The notes: generated from the sequence alone by a model not told the origin. Counted from the first letter of the stretch, positions 45,139-55,896 are shown. The stretch is DNA of 64,000 nt from Rugalucina vietnamica (GCA_964017185.1 OZ024873.1:47726760-47790759); one strand, 5' to 3'. Numbers and translations are program-made.

Positions 45139-46230
45139 TGCCAATCTGTTAAGCACCTTAAAAGACTCCAGTCACTAAAGTCTTTGCCCATCTGTAAAGC
45201 ACCTTAAAAGCCTCTAGTCACAAAAGTCTTTGCCCATCTGTAAAGCACCTTAAAAGCCTCTAGTCACAAAAGTCTTTGCCCATATGTAAAGCTCCTTAAA
45301 AGCCTCTAGTCACAAAAAGTCTTTGGCCAACTGTAAAGCACCTTAAAAGCCCCTGGTCACAAAAGGTCTTTGCCCATCTGTAAAGTACCTTAAAAGCCCC
45401 TAGTCATAAAAGTCTTTGCCCTTCTGTAAGGTACCTTAAAAGCCCCTAGTCACAAAAGTCTTTGCCCATCTGTAAGGTACCTTAAAAGCCTCTAGTCACA
45501 AAGTCTTTGCCCATCTGTAAAGCACCTTAAAAGCCCCTAGTCACCAAAGTCTTTGCCCATCTGTAAAGCATTTTAAAAGACTCTAGTCACAAAAGTCTTT
45601 GTAAAGCACCTTAAAAGCCTCTAGTCACAAAAGTCTTTTTTGTTTCAAAGCACCTTAAAAGCTTCTAGTCACAAAATCTTTGCCCATCTGTAAAGCTCCT
45701 TAAAAGCCTCTAGTCACAAAAGTCTTTGCCCATCTGTAAAGCATCTTAAAAGCCTCTAGTCACAAAAGCCTTTGCCCATCTGTAAAGCATCTTAAAAGCC
45801 TCTAGTCACAAGTCTTTGCCCATCTGTAAAGCACCTTAAAAGCCTCTTGTCACAAAATCTTTGCCCATCTGTAAAGCTCCTTAAAAGCCTCTAGTCACAA
45901 AAGTCTTTGCCCATCTGTATAAAGCATCTTAAAAGCCTCTAGTCACAAAAGCCTTTGCCCATCTGTAAAGCATCTTAAAAGCCTCTAGTCATAAAAGTCT
46001 TTGCCCATCTGTAAAGCTCCTAAAAAGCCTCTAGTCATAAAAGTCTTTGCCCATCTGTAAAGCATCTTAAAAGCCTCTAGTCACAAAAGCCTTTACCCAT
46101 CTGTAAAGCATCTTAAAAGCCTCTAGTCATAAAAGTCTTTGCCCATCTGTAAAGCATCTTAAAAACCTCTAGTCACAAAAGTCTTTACCCATCTGTAAAG
46201 CACCTTAAAAACCTCTAATCACAAAAGTCA
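45139..46230 (+). repeat. 46-bp minisatellite, about 24 units
   Basis: Unit TCTTTGCCCATCTGTAAAGC then ACCTTAAAAGCCTCTAGTC and ACAAAAG. Variation includes CACC/CATC/CTCC, CCTCT/CCCCT and one-base A-run length changes. Two units are shortened (near 45600 and 45640). There are many in-frame stops, so it is non-coding. Confidence 0.95.
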
Positions 46231-46639
46231 ACTACTTGGAAAACACCAAACAAGAACCGATGTGGACAAATTCAAATATTATACTAAAGAAAATAATATG
46301 CTGGAAGTCAAAAGAGTTTTGGGAAAGTAACACAGTGCAACTACAGTAGTTAAAAGACTATCTAGAAAAAAAACATGATGGCAGTTCCAGTTTTGAATGC
46401 ATCAAATTTTAAACTTCAAGGCAAATCAAGGAAAATCCCTTCCTGTTTTGTTTGCTTTTACAAGACCTTGATGCAACTTTTGTTGACCAATATATCTGAG
46501 ACCACCAAATCTTCCTTGGTATGTTTGAAACCCAACTGAGAAATCCCATTTAAATTGAGATGTATAATTTTTGCCCAAGTCCACTTTATCTCAGTCTGCG
46601 GTCATCCATCATTTAGGCCCTCTTATGACAGGCTAAAAT
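46231..46639. other. unannotated DNA
   Basis: Nothing recognised. Confidence 0.4.
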
Positions 46640-46876
46640 GAGCCGTGCCATGAAAAAATGGGATTGTTGCATATGCAAAAACACAAAGGCGCAGATCAGC
46701 TGTGCAGTAACTGCGCAGCTGATCAGAATCTTTGTTTTTGCAATACGGAAAGAAAAATTCCTCTTTTACTTCTATCCCAAATTTCAAGCTTCTAGCTTTT
46801 TCTGAGACTGTACAGGCCCGTTTGTGTCGGACCTGGTTGGGAATCCCCAAAGACCGGTTTTCTCGTGTCGCAGCTC
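46640..46876 (+). mobile_element. MITE-A copy 13
   Basis: GAGCCGTGCCATGAAAAAAT left, GGTTTTCTCGTGTCGCAGCTC right. Hairpin CTGTGCAG / CTGCGCAG, full long arm. Confidence 0.85.
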
Positions 46877-47235
46877 AAATGTCTTGATATTAAATGACAG
46901 TTAGTTTAGCCATAACTGTGACAGGTCTTGATGCCTCTATTAAACTTATGGAACTTAAAACAAGTCCACCTTTCACAATCTCCCTGTCTATGTCCAGTTA
47001 AATCACAATTTATCATTTTTTCACTGTCCTTTATTGTGACTTTTCTTGACCAAGGGCTATATGAATTTTTATGAGGTTTGTCCCCAGTCAACTTATGTTT
47101 TTATATATTTTTAATGCCTTTAAGTCATGAGAGTGGACATAAGACTGTGTGAAATGCATTTTGATAATCAACTTGATGACCAAATATTTTTTACGAAAAT
47201 GTCATGTGTCACCACTTGCAATTAACACCTAATCT
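46877..47235. other. unannotated DNA
   Basis: Nothing recognised. Confidence 0.4.
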
Positions 47236-47465
47236 GGCCTCAAGGTTATAAAACTTTATTTCATGCTCAACTCAGCTGAGCAAAAGATTTAAACGGCTCA
47301 TAAATGAAATTAAAATTTCAGGCTTTGATCACCAAAGCCTGTAATTTATCCTGCTTATAAATGTTTCAATGCTAACAATTGTTGGCATTTTAACATTTAT
47401 AAGCGGGATAAATTTTAGTCTCAGCTGAATTGAGCATGAAAAAAAGTTTTAAAATCTCAAGGCTA
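47236..47465. mobile_element. MITE-N foldback, 230 bp
   Basis: GGCCTCAAGGTTATAAAAC, TTTCATGCTCAACTCAGCTG and its inverse CAGCTGAATTGAGCATGAAA, GTTTTAAAATCTCAAGGCT form the outer arms. TTTATCCTGCTTATAAATGT and ACATTTATAAGCGGGATAAA form a second inverted pair inside. Nearly the whole element can fold into one hairpin. Confidence 0.75.
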
Positions 47466-47507
47466 CACTGGGAACCACCTACTCTTTTTAAAGCATCCAA
47501 TTATTAA

Positions 47508-47840
47508 TAATGCACAAGTCATTTGTAACCACAGCTCCCCAACCTACAGGGAGGGGCGTGGATTATGACTTCTGTATTCAATGCCCTAGCTGCTATATAC
47601 CCCACCCCACTGGGGACAAACTGGTGGTCAAAACTATGCTCTTTGCCCTGCCCTCTGCCCTTTGCAATAGAAAATCTCCCTGGGGTAAGGATCTAAATAT
47701 CAAAACCTTGTCATTTTCCCTGCAGTGCCGGGACATTAAAATAGTAATTGCTCTGCACTTTTGCCCGGCTATGCCCCTCTTCCCTGAGGGAGGGGGGGTT
47801 GGGGATGAAGGTGGGGTACAAATGACAAAATGGTGCATAA
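47508..47840 (+). mobile_element. MITE-I copy 2 (complete)
   Basis: ATGCACAAGTCATTTGTAAC left, GTACAAATGACAAAATGGTG then CAT right. Body with GGATTATGACTTCTG, CTTTGCCCTGCCCTCTGCCC, CAATAGAAAATC, TTTTGCCCGGCTATGCCCC. Shows that the right end of the 3342 copy is interrupted. Confidence 0.75.
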
Positions 47841-48334
47841 TTTACTGTCCGTTCTGAAGTGGCCCTTCTATTGACTCACTGCATGTTAAAAGTTTGCATC
47901 TTATACTCTTAACTCCTGTTTACTTTTAATGTTTTGGGTGCTTCTAAAGAGTTGCCATCACCTGGGAAACAGCTGCACTTTCCTTTTGCTACCCATATAC
48001 CGTCTGCATAACATACTGTTTGGATGCCAAAAGTAGTCAATGATAAACATTTATTACAATTACATGTATAATTCTTTGACTGTAAAGTCTAAGAAAAAAC
48101 TTCAAAAGAATATGACGTCCAAGAGGAAACAAAAATTGTCCCAAAAGCCATTAAAACAAATGGACAGAGCTGTAAATGCAAATTTTTAAGAGTAGTAAGT
48201 AGGCTAAATCACTTGAGAAAACTGTTGTCCTTTATCTGCAATTTTAAGCAAACTAGCAATCTGGAGTCAGCTCGACATCATTGTTAAGACCTCAACTCCC
48301 TAAGTAAATACCAACTATATAAGCAAATACACTG

Positions 48335-49416
48335 ACGTGACGCGCGATGTTCGTACAAATTTGTGTAACACGACGTTAACGTTCAGTTTGATTTATTTTG
48401 CGCTGAGCGGTGCATGTAGGTGTCAGGTTATTTGATTGTTCGCTTACATGTTTGTACTTTCGAGAGTTTTAATATTTCTTCTTTTTTCAAGTGATCCTCC
48501 TAAACTATTTTTTTCTTTCTCCACTGCGCAGTTCTATTTTAAGAAGCTGAAATGTGTGTTCCAATTGAAGTACGGTATCCCAGCGTTCTGTGACGTACAT
48601 TAACACGCGTTTACGTCAAGTGTGACAAAAATTCAGCCTTGTTAAAAAATTCATAAAGATAACATTATTTGTCGCACGGCAATGAAAATAATATGATTTT
48701 AAAGATTAGAACATGAGCATTTTAGTAATAGTATCGTATGTCTTGTTTTCTTGCATTAAAATATCTTTATCTTACAAAAAGGAAGATAACCCACTCAAAA
48801 ACAACGCAAAAATCGCGTGTGTGACATTTTTTCAGCCAAAAGTAAAGATTTATAAAAGTGATTTTTTCATAGTTTTATAAATATTTCTGCATACATTTCA
48901 ATCAGTTTTATATGAGCATTTATTTGGTATAAAAATTGTCTTACTCGTTAAATTTGTGTAATAATCGTTTATTTTATTTTCAAGTGCACCCTTGATTTTC
49001 CCCAAAGCGTGACACTTTTGGCACCGACGGTTTTTTAACTGCCAAAAATGGAAATGCGGTCCGAAGTTAACTAAAATTATGTCAGTGATATCTACATGTA
49101 TTGTTATTATCCTGCCGTATTTTGATGCGATTCGGTTAAAAAAAACTTCGGAGATATACTTTTCCAAACCTTTTTAGGAATGCGATTTTGTTACGCGTGA
49201 CACGCTGTTTTGACGTAAAAATTGCTTTTTATTTGTATCTTGTCATAATTTGCGCAATCAAAAACATGCATGATTGTTGTGAAGCAATTGCCCATGTGAA
49301 GCGGATTATTTTGATATATAAAACATAGATATTGAGCCGAAACTGAGTTTGTTATTGCGTTTTTACTGATACAGCGAGCATTATTTTAAAATTTGTACGA
49401 ACTTTGCGCGTCACGT
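48335..49416. mobile_element. DNA transposon H, 1.08 kb, CACTG target duplication
   Basis: Ends ACGTGACGCGCGATGTTCGT then ACAAATTT, and the inverse AAATTTGTACGAACTTTGCG then CGTCACGT. CACTG is duplicated at 48330-48334 and 49417-49421, and the empty site is preserved in the sister MITE-G. CpG and CGTGAC motifs are frequent (TTACGCGTGACACGCTG). No open frame over 90 codons, so non-autonomous. Class uncertain. Confidence 0.8.
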
Positions 49417-49421
49417 CACTG

Positions 49422-49500
49422 TTATTTTTTGTTGATAAAATGTGAGAATCCTTTGCATTGCATTGCAAAGGATTCTCATATTTTATCAACAAAAAATAAT
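49422..49500. repeat. long perfect hairpin of MITE-G copy 1
   Basis: TTATTTTTTGTTGATAAAAT, GTGAGAATCCTTTGCA and their complements on either side of a short TTGCATTGCA centre; only one mismatch noticed. Confidence 0.9.
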
Positions 49501-49585
49501 AGTGTATTTGTAACAATCATGTTTGTGATTTTAACGAATCGAATCGTTAACTAACGATGTCAATAATTTTGAACAACTGGGCCCT

Positions 49586-50246
49586 TCAAGAAATCCATGT
49601 GTACCATTTCAGTGGGCATCTCTTAATCTAAATAAGAATAGGCCTTTAGCAGTCAAAGTCTAGACCTTAAGCAGTAAAAGTACCAACATGTCTGAATTTT
49701 TTATGGAATCACAAATGTCCCATTGCTCCAATACCATCATTAATTTTTTCACAAAGATCAAAACCCAGTCTTATGGCAAGACGATGCCAGATGACTTTAA
49801 TGTCAGATAGACATATGAAAATGCCATTGTTCTTTCGAAATCATACAAAATTCAATTTGTGTAATGGTACAGAAAATGGAACATATTGATTTGGCCAGTT
49901 GAAAGAAGAACAATTTTAGATTTTTTGACACCAGATATACATCATTCTGTGAAAGATAGTATGTCGTGAAAATTATATACTTCTCTGTATATACTGCCTG
50001 ACCCGTCGGCGAGAAGTAGAATGCCTTTTATTGTGTAGAGAAACAGAATTTTATCATTTTCATAGTGACGAACATGTTTTCACTTTGACTAAGAAAACAG
50101 GACCAGACTAACTTCTGCTTCCGATTCAGTTAGCCAATGTGCCTGTAAGTAGGACCTTTTAGGTAGTTTATTATAACTTCTATTCAGCTCAGGCAAAAAA
50201 TGCTTGCAGGCTTTGAAATGAACTGCTAAAGTTACCATGGTAAAGA
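49586..50246. other. unannotated DNA
   Basis: Nothing recognised. Confidence 0.4.
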
Positions 50247-50455
50247 GTCGACCAAGTGGCTCGCTAGCTCTGCAGTAGAGTGCTCACAAGGGAGAGGCCC
50301 TGGGTTAAAATCCCATTCAGTCCACATTCTTTTACCGCCCCCGTGACATTTGGTGGCTCAGTGTGGGTTCGTGCTTGGGCTGACAGTAGCAAAGGGACTG
50401 TCTTGTTGGTTTCAGCATGGTTCCGAGCAGATTCGGAGATGAAACTAATTAACCA
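50247..50455 (+). mobile_element. SINE-E copy 2 (tRNA head)
   Basis: tRNA-like head AAGTGGCTCGCTAGCTCTGC, AGTAGAGTGCTCACAAGG, B-box GGGTTAAAATCCC; body CCCCGTGACATTTGGTGGC then TCAGTGTGGGTTCGTGC, TTTCAGCATGGTTCCGAGC. Same body as the reverse copy at 36342. Confidence 0.75.
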
Positions 50456-50481
50456 GGGGGAAGACTTAATAGGTCGACAGC

Positions 50482-50557
50482 ATGGCACTGCAGCTCAGCT
50501 GGTCAAGTGCTCGCATGGATAGCAGGTGGCCCTGGGTTCGAGTCCCGGTTGTGCCAT
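50482..50557 (+). mobile_element. tRNA-like sequence with intact B-box
   Basis: TGGCACTGCAGCTCAGCTGG and B-box GGTTCGAGTCC, with 5' TGGCAC pairing to 3' GTGCCA (6 of 7 acceptor pairs). The D-arm is two bases short, and the sequence stands directly after a SINE-E copy. I read it as a SINE head rather than a working tRNA gene. Confidence 0.5.
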
Positions 50558-50587
50558 GTTTTTTTCTGTCAATGACTCGAAAGGCAG

Positions 50588-50636
50588 GACCTCTCCCTTA
50601 CCGTGTGGGCACTCTGCCAGCTGAGCTACCAAGCTA
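50588..50636 (-). mobile_element. tRNA-like SINE head fragment (reverse)
   Basis: On the minus strand: AGCTTGGTAGCTCAGCTGGC, AGAGTGCCCACACGG, AGGTCCTGCC. A-box region only, facing the head at 50482. Confidence 0.55.
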
Positions 50637-50738
50637 TATATTTATGTACTCAGCTTGCTTGCAAAGGCACACTCAATACTGAAAATAGATAAATCATAAA
50701 AGATGGCACATGATGATGATCTTTGGAAATAGCGAACT

Positions 50739-50993
50739 GGGCCCAGTAAGTGTTCATAACTTTGTTTGCTTAACGTCATCGTTAAGACCTCAACTTGTTA
50801 AGTAAATGCTGACTACATAAGCAAATACACTGTTATTTTTTGTTGAAAAAATGTGAGAATCCTTTGCAGGATTCTCACATTTTATCAACAAAAACAATGT
50901 TCAGTGTATTTGCTTCTGAAGACCATTATACAGTTAACAAATTGAGGGCTTAACGACACCAATAAGCTAACAAAGTTTTGAACAACTGGGCCC
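50739..50993. mobile_element. MITE-G copy 2 (uninterrupted)
   Basis: GGGCCCAGTAAGTGTTCATA, ACTTTGTTTGCTTAACGTC left, and inverse AGCTAACAAAGTTTTGAACA, ACTGGGCCC right. Central hairpin TGTGAGAATCCTTTGCAGG then ATTCTCACA. The (C)AGGGCCC-type end is compatible with hAT, but no 8-bp target duplication could be confirmed. Confidence 0.8.
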
Positions 50994-51263
50994 TGGACTA
51001 TTTTAGCTGGTGATAATGCTCTAACACATTGTGTTGCTTTATGTTTTCAAACTTTCAATCAATGAAACTATGCAACCATTTAGTATATAATTCCAGTACA
51101 GAATTTGGAGAAAACTAAATAGCAAAAGCAAAATAATAATAACAAACAAGTTAACTTTTAAAAACCAAATTATTGGCAAAGATACCAGAAATCAGAATGA
51201 GATGAACAGACAAATTTCCTCAGCTTACAACACAAGTTGATGAGTTTTAAGTTAAAATTAAGT
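50994..51263. other. unannotated DNA
   Basis: Nothing recognised. Confidence 0.4.
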
Positions 51264-51497
51264 GAGCCGCCTCATGGGATAACCAACAATCTGCATAGGC
51301 GAAAACAAAGACGCAGTTCAGCTTCGCGGTAACCGCGAAGCTGATCAGCGCCTTTGTTTTTGCTACTCGGATAGTACAATTCCTCTTCTATTTAAATCCG
51401 AAATTTCAAGCTTCTAGCTCTTTTCTGTGCTTGTGCAGGCCGGTTTGTGTCTGACCTGTTCGGAAACCACATTGTTGGTTTTCCCACGAGACGGCTT
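51264..51497 (+). mobile_element. MITE-A copy 14
   Basis: GAGCCGCCTCATGGGATAAC left, GGTTTTCCCACGAGACGGCTT right. CTTCGCGG / CCGCGAAG hairpin. Confidence 0.9.
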
Positions 51498-51521
51498 AAG
51501 TGTTTCCTGGAAAATAATTCT

Positions 51522-51757
51522 TGAAACCCATTTATGACAAATGGACTTTCCCAACATTCTCAATTGGGAGAGTCAACTGTCATTTTTTGGGGCAGCAGGA
51601 CTATTCAGGAGTGATTTTGAGTTTTTATTCAATTTTTCGATGAAATTCATCTAAGCAAGTATAACAGAATAGTCCCAGATGGGACCCCGCAATCCCATCT
51701 GGGGCTATACTGTTTGTCAATGTCTCACAAAAAGAATGCCAGGCTTATATGAGCTAA
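51522..51757 (+). mobile_element. MITE-C copy 4
   Basis: AACCCATTTATGACAAATGG, ACAGAATAGTCCCAGATGGG, ATCCCATCTGGGGCTATACT, AATGCCAGGCTTATATGAG. TTAA sites are eroded on both sides. Confidence 0.75.
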
Positions 51758-51879
51758 AGTACTAAGATTTTGTGAAGTTCACAGGTGAACGTAGAAAACA
51801 GATGACATGCTACATCACCTTGGACACAATCAAGGTCTTATAAATTATATTAAAAAAAAATTTCAAAGTTGGGGCTTCA

Positions 51880-52060
51880 GGGACGGATCCAGGATTTCTG
51901 GAAGTGGGGATCAAATCCATCAAGAGGGGATTCATTTTAAACATTTTACCTATTTGTTTTTTTTTTTAAATTTCCCCATGAAATTGAAATAATTTGGTTC
52001 CAGACTGCGAGGGGGGGGTTCAAGTGAACCACCCGAACCCCCTCTATAGCCACTGGGGCT
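51880..52060. mobile_element. possible GGATCCAG-type element
   Basis: GGGACGGATCCAGGATTTCT at the left, and a GGGGGTTCAAGTGAACCACC then CGAACCCCC inverted repeat with CTATAGCCACTGG near the right. Resembles a common invertebrate repeat with GGATCCAG ends; the right end seems truncated. Confidence 0.4.
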
Positions 52061-52208
52061 TTTCAATAACCAAAGCTAAGAATGACAATTACTTGCACAT
52101 GGAAATGACATCAGTACAGAATACGACCAAAAAAGGATATGATACAAAGTGAACTGTGACGGATGTCTACTGCACAATTTGGCCAATTCTCACTACTCAC
52201 ATAAAAAT

Positions 52209-52422
52209 TAGCCGCATCGTGAGAAAACGAGATTATTGTCGATGCAAAAACAGTGACTGCGAAGCTGATCAGCGCCTTTGTTTTCACTACTCCGATAGTA
52301 CAATTTCTCTTCTTCCTAAATCCGAAATTTCAAGCTTCTAGCCATTTTCTGTGCTTGTACAGCTCGGTTTGTGTCAGACCCGGTCGGAAACCCTGAAGAC
52401 TGGTTTTCTCGAGTCACGGCTC
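52209..52422 (+). mobile_element. MITE-A copy 15 (one hairpin arm deleted)
   Basis: TAGCCGCATCGTGAGAAAAC left, GGTTTTCTCGAGTCACGGCTC right. The left arm is lost (AAAAACAGTGACTGCGAAGC), so no hairpin can form. Confidence 0.85.
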
Positions 52423-52492
52423 AACTGAAGTCTTTCAGCTTTCAATGTCTGTGACTGATTTTCTCAACATGACTGATGTACTAGATATTTAT

Positions 52493-52728
52493 GAGCCGCC
52501 TCGTGGGAAAACCAACAATGTGGTTTCCGAACAGGTCCGACACAAACTGGCCTGTACAAGCACAGCAAACAGCTAGAAGCTTGAAATTTCGGATTTAAGT
52601 AGAAGAGTAATTGTACTATCCGAGTAGCGAAAACAAAGGCGCTGATCAGCTTCGCGGTAACACCGCGAAGCTGATCTGCGTCTTTGTTTTCGCCTATGCA
52701 GATTGTTGGTTTTCCCATGAGGCGGCTC
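52493..52728 (-). mobile_element. MITE-A copy 16 (complete, reverse)
   Basis: GAGCCGCCTCGTGGGAAAAC and GGTTTTCCCATGAGGCGGCTC, CTTCGCGG / CCGCGAAG hairpin with a TAACA loop. Confidence 0.9.
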
Positions 52729-53148
52729 ATATATTAAAGCATATAAATCTTGAGTTTCAGACTGTATCATAGTGGCAGATGGTTCCTATGACAATGTCAA
52801 GCCACCGCCCATACATCATAGCTCTTCATATATTTAGAAAATTGTATACTACCGAGTCACAAACCTTCTATGACTGTAGCAATGGATGACTCAAGTTTTC
52901 AAACTCTTAAATGGCAGCAACTTTTAGAACTCTTTGATGGTAGTCTTGAAAATGAGATCTGTAAAATAAAATTCTCCAAAATTTAATACAGCACAATAGA
53001 CAACATTTCATACATTGTTTAAGAAACTAATGAAACAAAATTCCAAAATTTGTTACAATTCTTTGCCATTGAAGAAAAAGGAAGTCAGATCATGTCCTTC
53101 CAACTGGCTTCTCTAGGTTTTGGATGATACTATAAGAATCTTACATGA
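52729..53148. other. unannotated DNA
   Basis: Nothing recognised. Confidence 0.4.
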
Positions 53149-53249
53149 GTGTCAGGTATGGCCGAGGGTCACATTTTGGCATCACGAGGCTGGCCGAGTG
53201 ATGCCAAATTGTGACCCGAGGGACAGATTTGTCTATCCATACCTTACAC
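53149..53249. mobile_element. small foldback element V
   Basis: Outer arms GTGTCAGGTATGG / CCATACCTTACAC, inner arms GGGTCACATTTTGGCATCAC / GTGATGCCAAATTGTGACCC. The whole 100 bp can fold. Just to the right (53340-53420) is a cluster of TGACGTCA-like sites. Confidence 0.65.
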
Positions 53250-54048
53250 AAATGATGGATTCTTTTTCTTGCACGCTTTAATGCAGTGAAGATTGATTTT
53301 CATACTATTTACCTAGAAAAACGCTACAATCGCAGTGTCCGCCATTTTGATTTAAAACGTTTTGACGTCATTGTGACGTGTGCCCTTAACGACGAAATTA
53401 TGTGACGTCCTATACAACCAATGTTAAAAAAGAACACTTGAACGCAGAATGAGCCTGGGGTGAGATAACAAGTATGAGATAAGAATTTCTCACATGGGGT
53501 AAAACGTAGGATTTCTCTATCTGGTGTGCAAGAATGCAATCTCTGTAACTGTTTGTCACTGTTGGCACAACATTCTCAAAGCTGATTTTATTCTGTAGAT
53601 TGCTTTGACAACATTGTCCCTTGTTCATGCTCAATCATAAAATAGCAGGCATTAAAGAAAATTGGGATTTCCAGCCGAATCCTACCTACATTGAATTGTA
53701 CAGCGAAATGTCTAGATGCTTCGTATTTCAAAGGCATGCACTATCAGGATAATGAGGGTGGGGTGGAGTGGGGTTGGGGTAATGGAGAGAGAAGTGGGTG
53801 TTTGTCTTTGGCTTGGCATATGATAGATCTTCAACATTCATTTTACCTACATATACGTATGCCAAAAGCATGTTTCCACAAAATGGGGCTCAAATTATTG
53901 AACGGTTCATCTTGTTTTGAAAAATTCATCAAAAACTTTAAATTGAAAACAAACTGATTTACATTAAAATTCAATCTATTTTGCATAAAATCAATTAACA
54001 GACCAGGCTCAATTTTCATGACCATTCTATCATCGGAAACAGATTTTG
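53250..54048. other. unannotated DNA with TGACGTCA-like motifs
   Basis: GACGTCAT, TGACGTG and TGACGTCC within 53360-53410 resemble cAMP-response elements. No gene is attached to them. A GGGGTGGAGTGGGG tract lies at about 53758. Confidence 0.35.
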
Positions 54049-54301
54049 TTAACTCATATAAGCCTGGCATCCTTTTTATGGGACCTCGGCAAACAGTATA
54101 GCCCCAGATGTGATGCCGCAGAACGAGACGTCCTATCTGGGGCTATTCTGTTTGCTTATTTGCTTAAAGGATTTTCTTCGAAAAATGAACTAATAAATTA
54201 AAATCACTCCTGGTGTGCTCTTAATTCGAAGCGGAATCCGCCGCCCCCAACAGCCCACCTATGATAGGGAATGCAAAGTCCATACATCAAAAATGGGTTA
54301 A
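54049..54301 (-). mobile_element. MITE-C copy 5 (TTAA flanks)
   Basis: TTAACTCATATAAGCCTGGC and CATCAAAAATGGGTTAA. Hairpin AGCCCCAGATGTGATGCC / GACGTCCTATCTGGGGCT is eroded. An extra GGAATCCGCCGCCCCC segment lies in the right half. Confidence 0.8.
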
Positions 54302-54401
54302 CTTTCATTTTAATCCATTGTAAAGGGACACAAATCAGTGCATGAGACATCAACTTATGCTTTATTAGCCCTTGGATCCTACCCAAGCCTATGTATAATT
54401 T

Positions 54402-54619
54402 GAGCCTGTGCATGAGAAAATAAACAATTTGGGTTCCGACCAGGTCTGTCACAAACCGGTCTGTACAGTCACAGAAGATGGTCGAGGCTGGAAATTTTGG
54501 ATTATTGTACTATAATGTAGCGAAAACAAAGGCGCAGATCAGCTTCGCAGTTACTGCGAAGCTGATCTGCGCCTTTGTTTTCACTTATGCAGATTGTTGG
54601 TTTTCCCATGCGGTGGCTC
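54402..54619 (-). mobile_element. MITE-A copy 17
   Basis: GAGCCTGTGCATGAGAAAAT and GGTTTTCCCATGCGGTGGCTC, CTTCGCAG / CTGCGAAG hairpin. Confidence 0.9.
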
Positions 54620-54777
54620 ATTTATAAACTATTAAACTAAAACAAGAAAAAGTATGCCAAAAGCTTTCAATTTTATTAGCTACTTTAGACTAGTTTTTGA
54701 AGTGTAAAAGGTCAATGACGGATGCTGATAAGTTCAAGTGAGAAGCTATGAGGCCTTGAGGCCTACTGTTATCTTAT

Positions 54778-55004
54778 GAGGCGCAACGCCAGCAAACAAG
54801 TCTTCCGAGTTTCCAACCAGCTCTGACACAATCCAGCCTTTACAGTCATAGTAGGCTAGCAGTTTGACATTTTGGATATAGGTAGAAGAGGAATTGCACT
54901 ATAATGTGTATCGAAAACAAAGGCACTGATCAGGTATGCTGCACAGCTGATTTGTGGCTTTGATATCCCATATGCAAAAAGATGGTTTTCTCATGATGCA
55001 ACTC
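54778..55004 (-). mobile_element. MITE-A copy 18 (eroded)
   Basis: GAGGCGCAACGCCAGCAAAC and TTTTCTCATGATGCAACTC. Hairpin badly eroded (CACTGATCAGGTATGCTGC). Confidence 0.75.
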
Positions 55005-55077
55005 ATATAACTATATTAAATTCTTCTAGGTGAAATTTGAAGAGATTAAAAAAGCAGATTCTGGATGATATATATAT

Positions 55078-55311
55078 GAGCCGCGACGCGAGAAAACCAG
55101 TCTTCGGGGTTTCCAATCAGGTCTGACACAAACTGACCTGTACAGTCACAGAAGCAGGTTAGAAGCTAGAAATTTGGATTTAGGAAGAAGAGAAATTGTA
55201 CTTTCTGTGTACCGAAAACAAAGGCGCTGATCAACTTCGCAGTTACTGCGAAGCTGATCTGCGCCTTTGTTTTCGCAAAGGCAAAAATCCGGTTTTCTCA
55301 CGATGCAGCTC
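55078..55311 (-). mobile_element. MITE-A copy 19
   Basis: GAGCCGCGACGCGAGAAAAC and GGTTTTCTCACGATGCAGCTC, CTTCGCAG / CTGCGAAG hairpin with one outer mismatch. Confidence 0.9.
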
Positions 55312-55344
55312 ATATACTAGCTTGTTTAATTGTATTGCCGTTTA

Positions 55345-55520
55345 ACATCTCAGTAAACAATTTTTCAGTCATGCCGGGAGAGGGCCACCACTTCCTGGGT
55401 ATTTTAAAACTCTGAGAAAATGTGCTTTGCTGAAGGAAACAACAATGTGCTGCCAGTCAGGGGATCGAACCTAAGACTTCTCGATTCAGAGTCCCATGCT
55501 CTACTATTACCTAGCCTGAA
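55345..55520 (-). mobile_element. SINE-2 copy (reverse, nearly full)
   Basis: On the minus strand: GGTAATAGTAGAGCATGGGA, CTCTGAATCGAGAAGTC, B-box GGTTCGATCCCC, then ACCCAGGAAGTGGTGGCC, CCCGGCATGACTGAAAAATT and GTTTACTGAGATGTTAAA. Confirms the head-to-tail structure seen at 13621. Confidence 0.75.
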
Positions 55521-55721
55521 TGGTTGACAGTCTATCATGTATGTTGCAGGGGTGGAAAAATTGAACGACCCAAACAGGACTCAAAACTAGAAAAACATTG
55601 CATGACCCAAGCATGACTATAGTTACAAAGGATTCACAACTTGGGGTTTTCAACCAACGACTTAGTCATACTATACACAGCAATGGGTTTGGGTCTGCCG
55701 TGACACATTCTGACACATCTA

Positions 55722-55896
55722 CAAGTCAACCTCTTTATAACGCTATCTATGGGGTCCATAGAAATAGACAAGTTATAAGTGAATTGTGTTATAATGAGGT
55801 TACTTATAGCAAAATAATAAATTTGAGATCCATGACATGGCTGCATTATATTGAAAATCGCATTATGATGAGGCGTGTTATAATGAGGTTTAAGTG
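55722..55896. mobile_element. MITE-T copy 2 (TA target)
   Basis: CAAGTCAACCTCTTTATAAC left and GTTATAATGAGGTTTAAGTG right with TA on each side. Internal GTTATAATGAGG repeats. Sister of the nested copy at 42798. Confidence 0.75.

Larger units (their letters stand above)
48250..49585. mobile_element. MITE-G copy 1, split by transposon H
   Basis: Left part ATCATTGTTAAGACCTCAAC, AAGCAAATACACTG; right part TTATTTTTTGTTGATAAAAT and a long perfect hairpin, then TGTATTTG, CGTTAACTAACGATGTCAAT, TTTTGAACAACTGGGCCC. The uninterrupted copy at 50739 shows GCAAATACACTGTTATTTTT, so about 1.09 kb has been inserted exactly at CACTG. Confidence 0.75.

Noticed and set aside
50482-50557. Functional tRNA gene
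   Set aside because: Good B-box and acceptor pairing, but the D-arm is short and it directly follows a SINE-E copy, so a SINE head is more likely.
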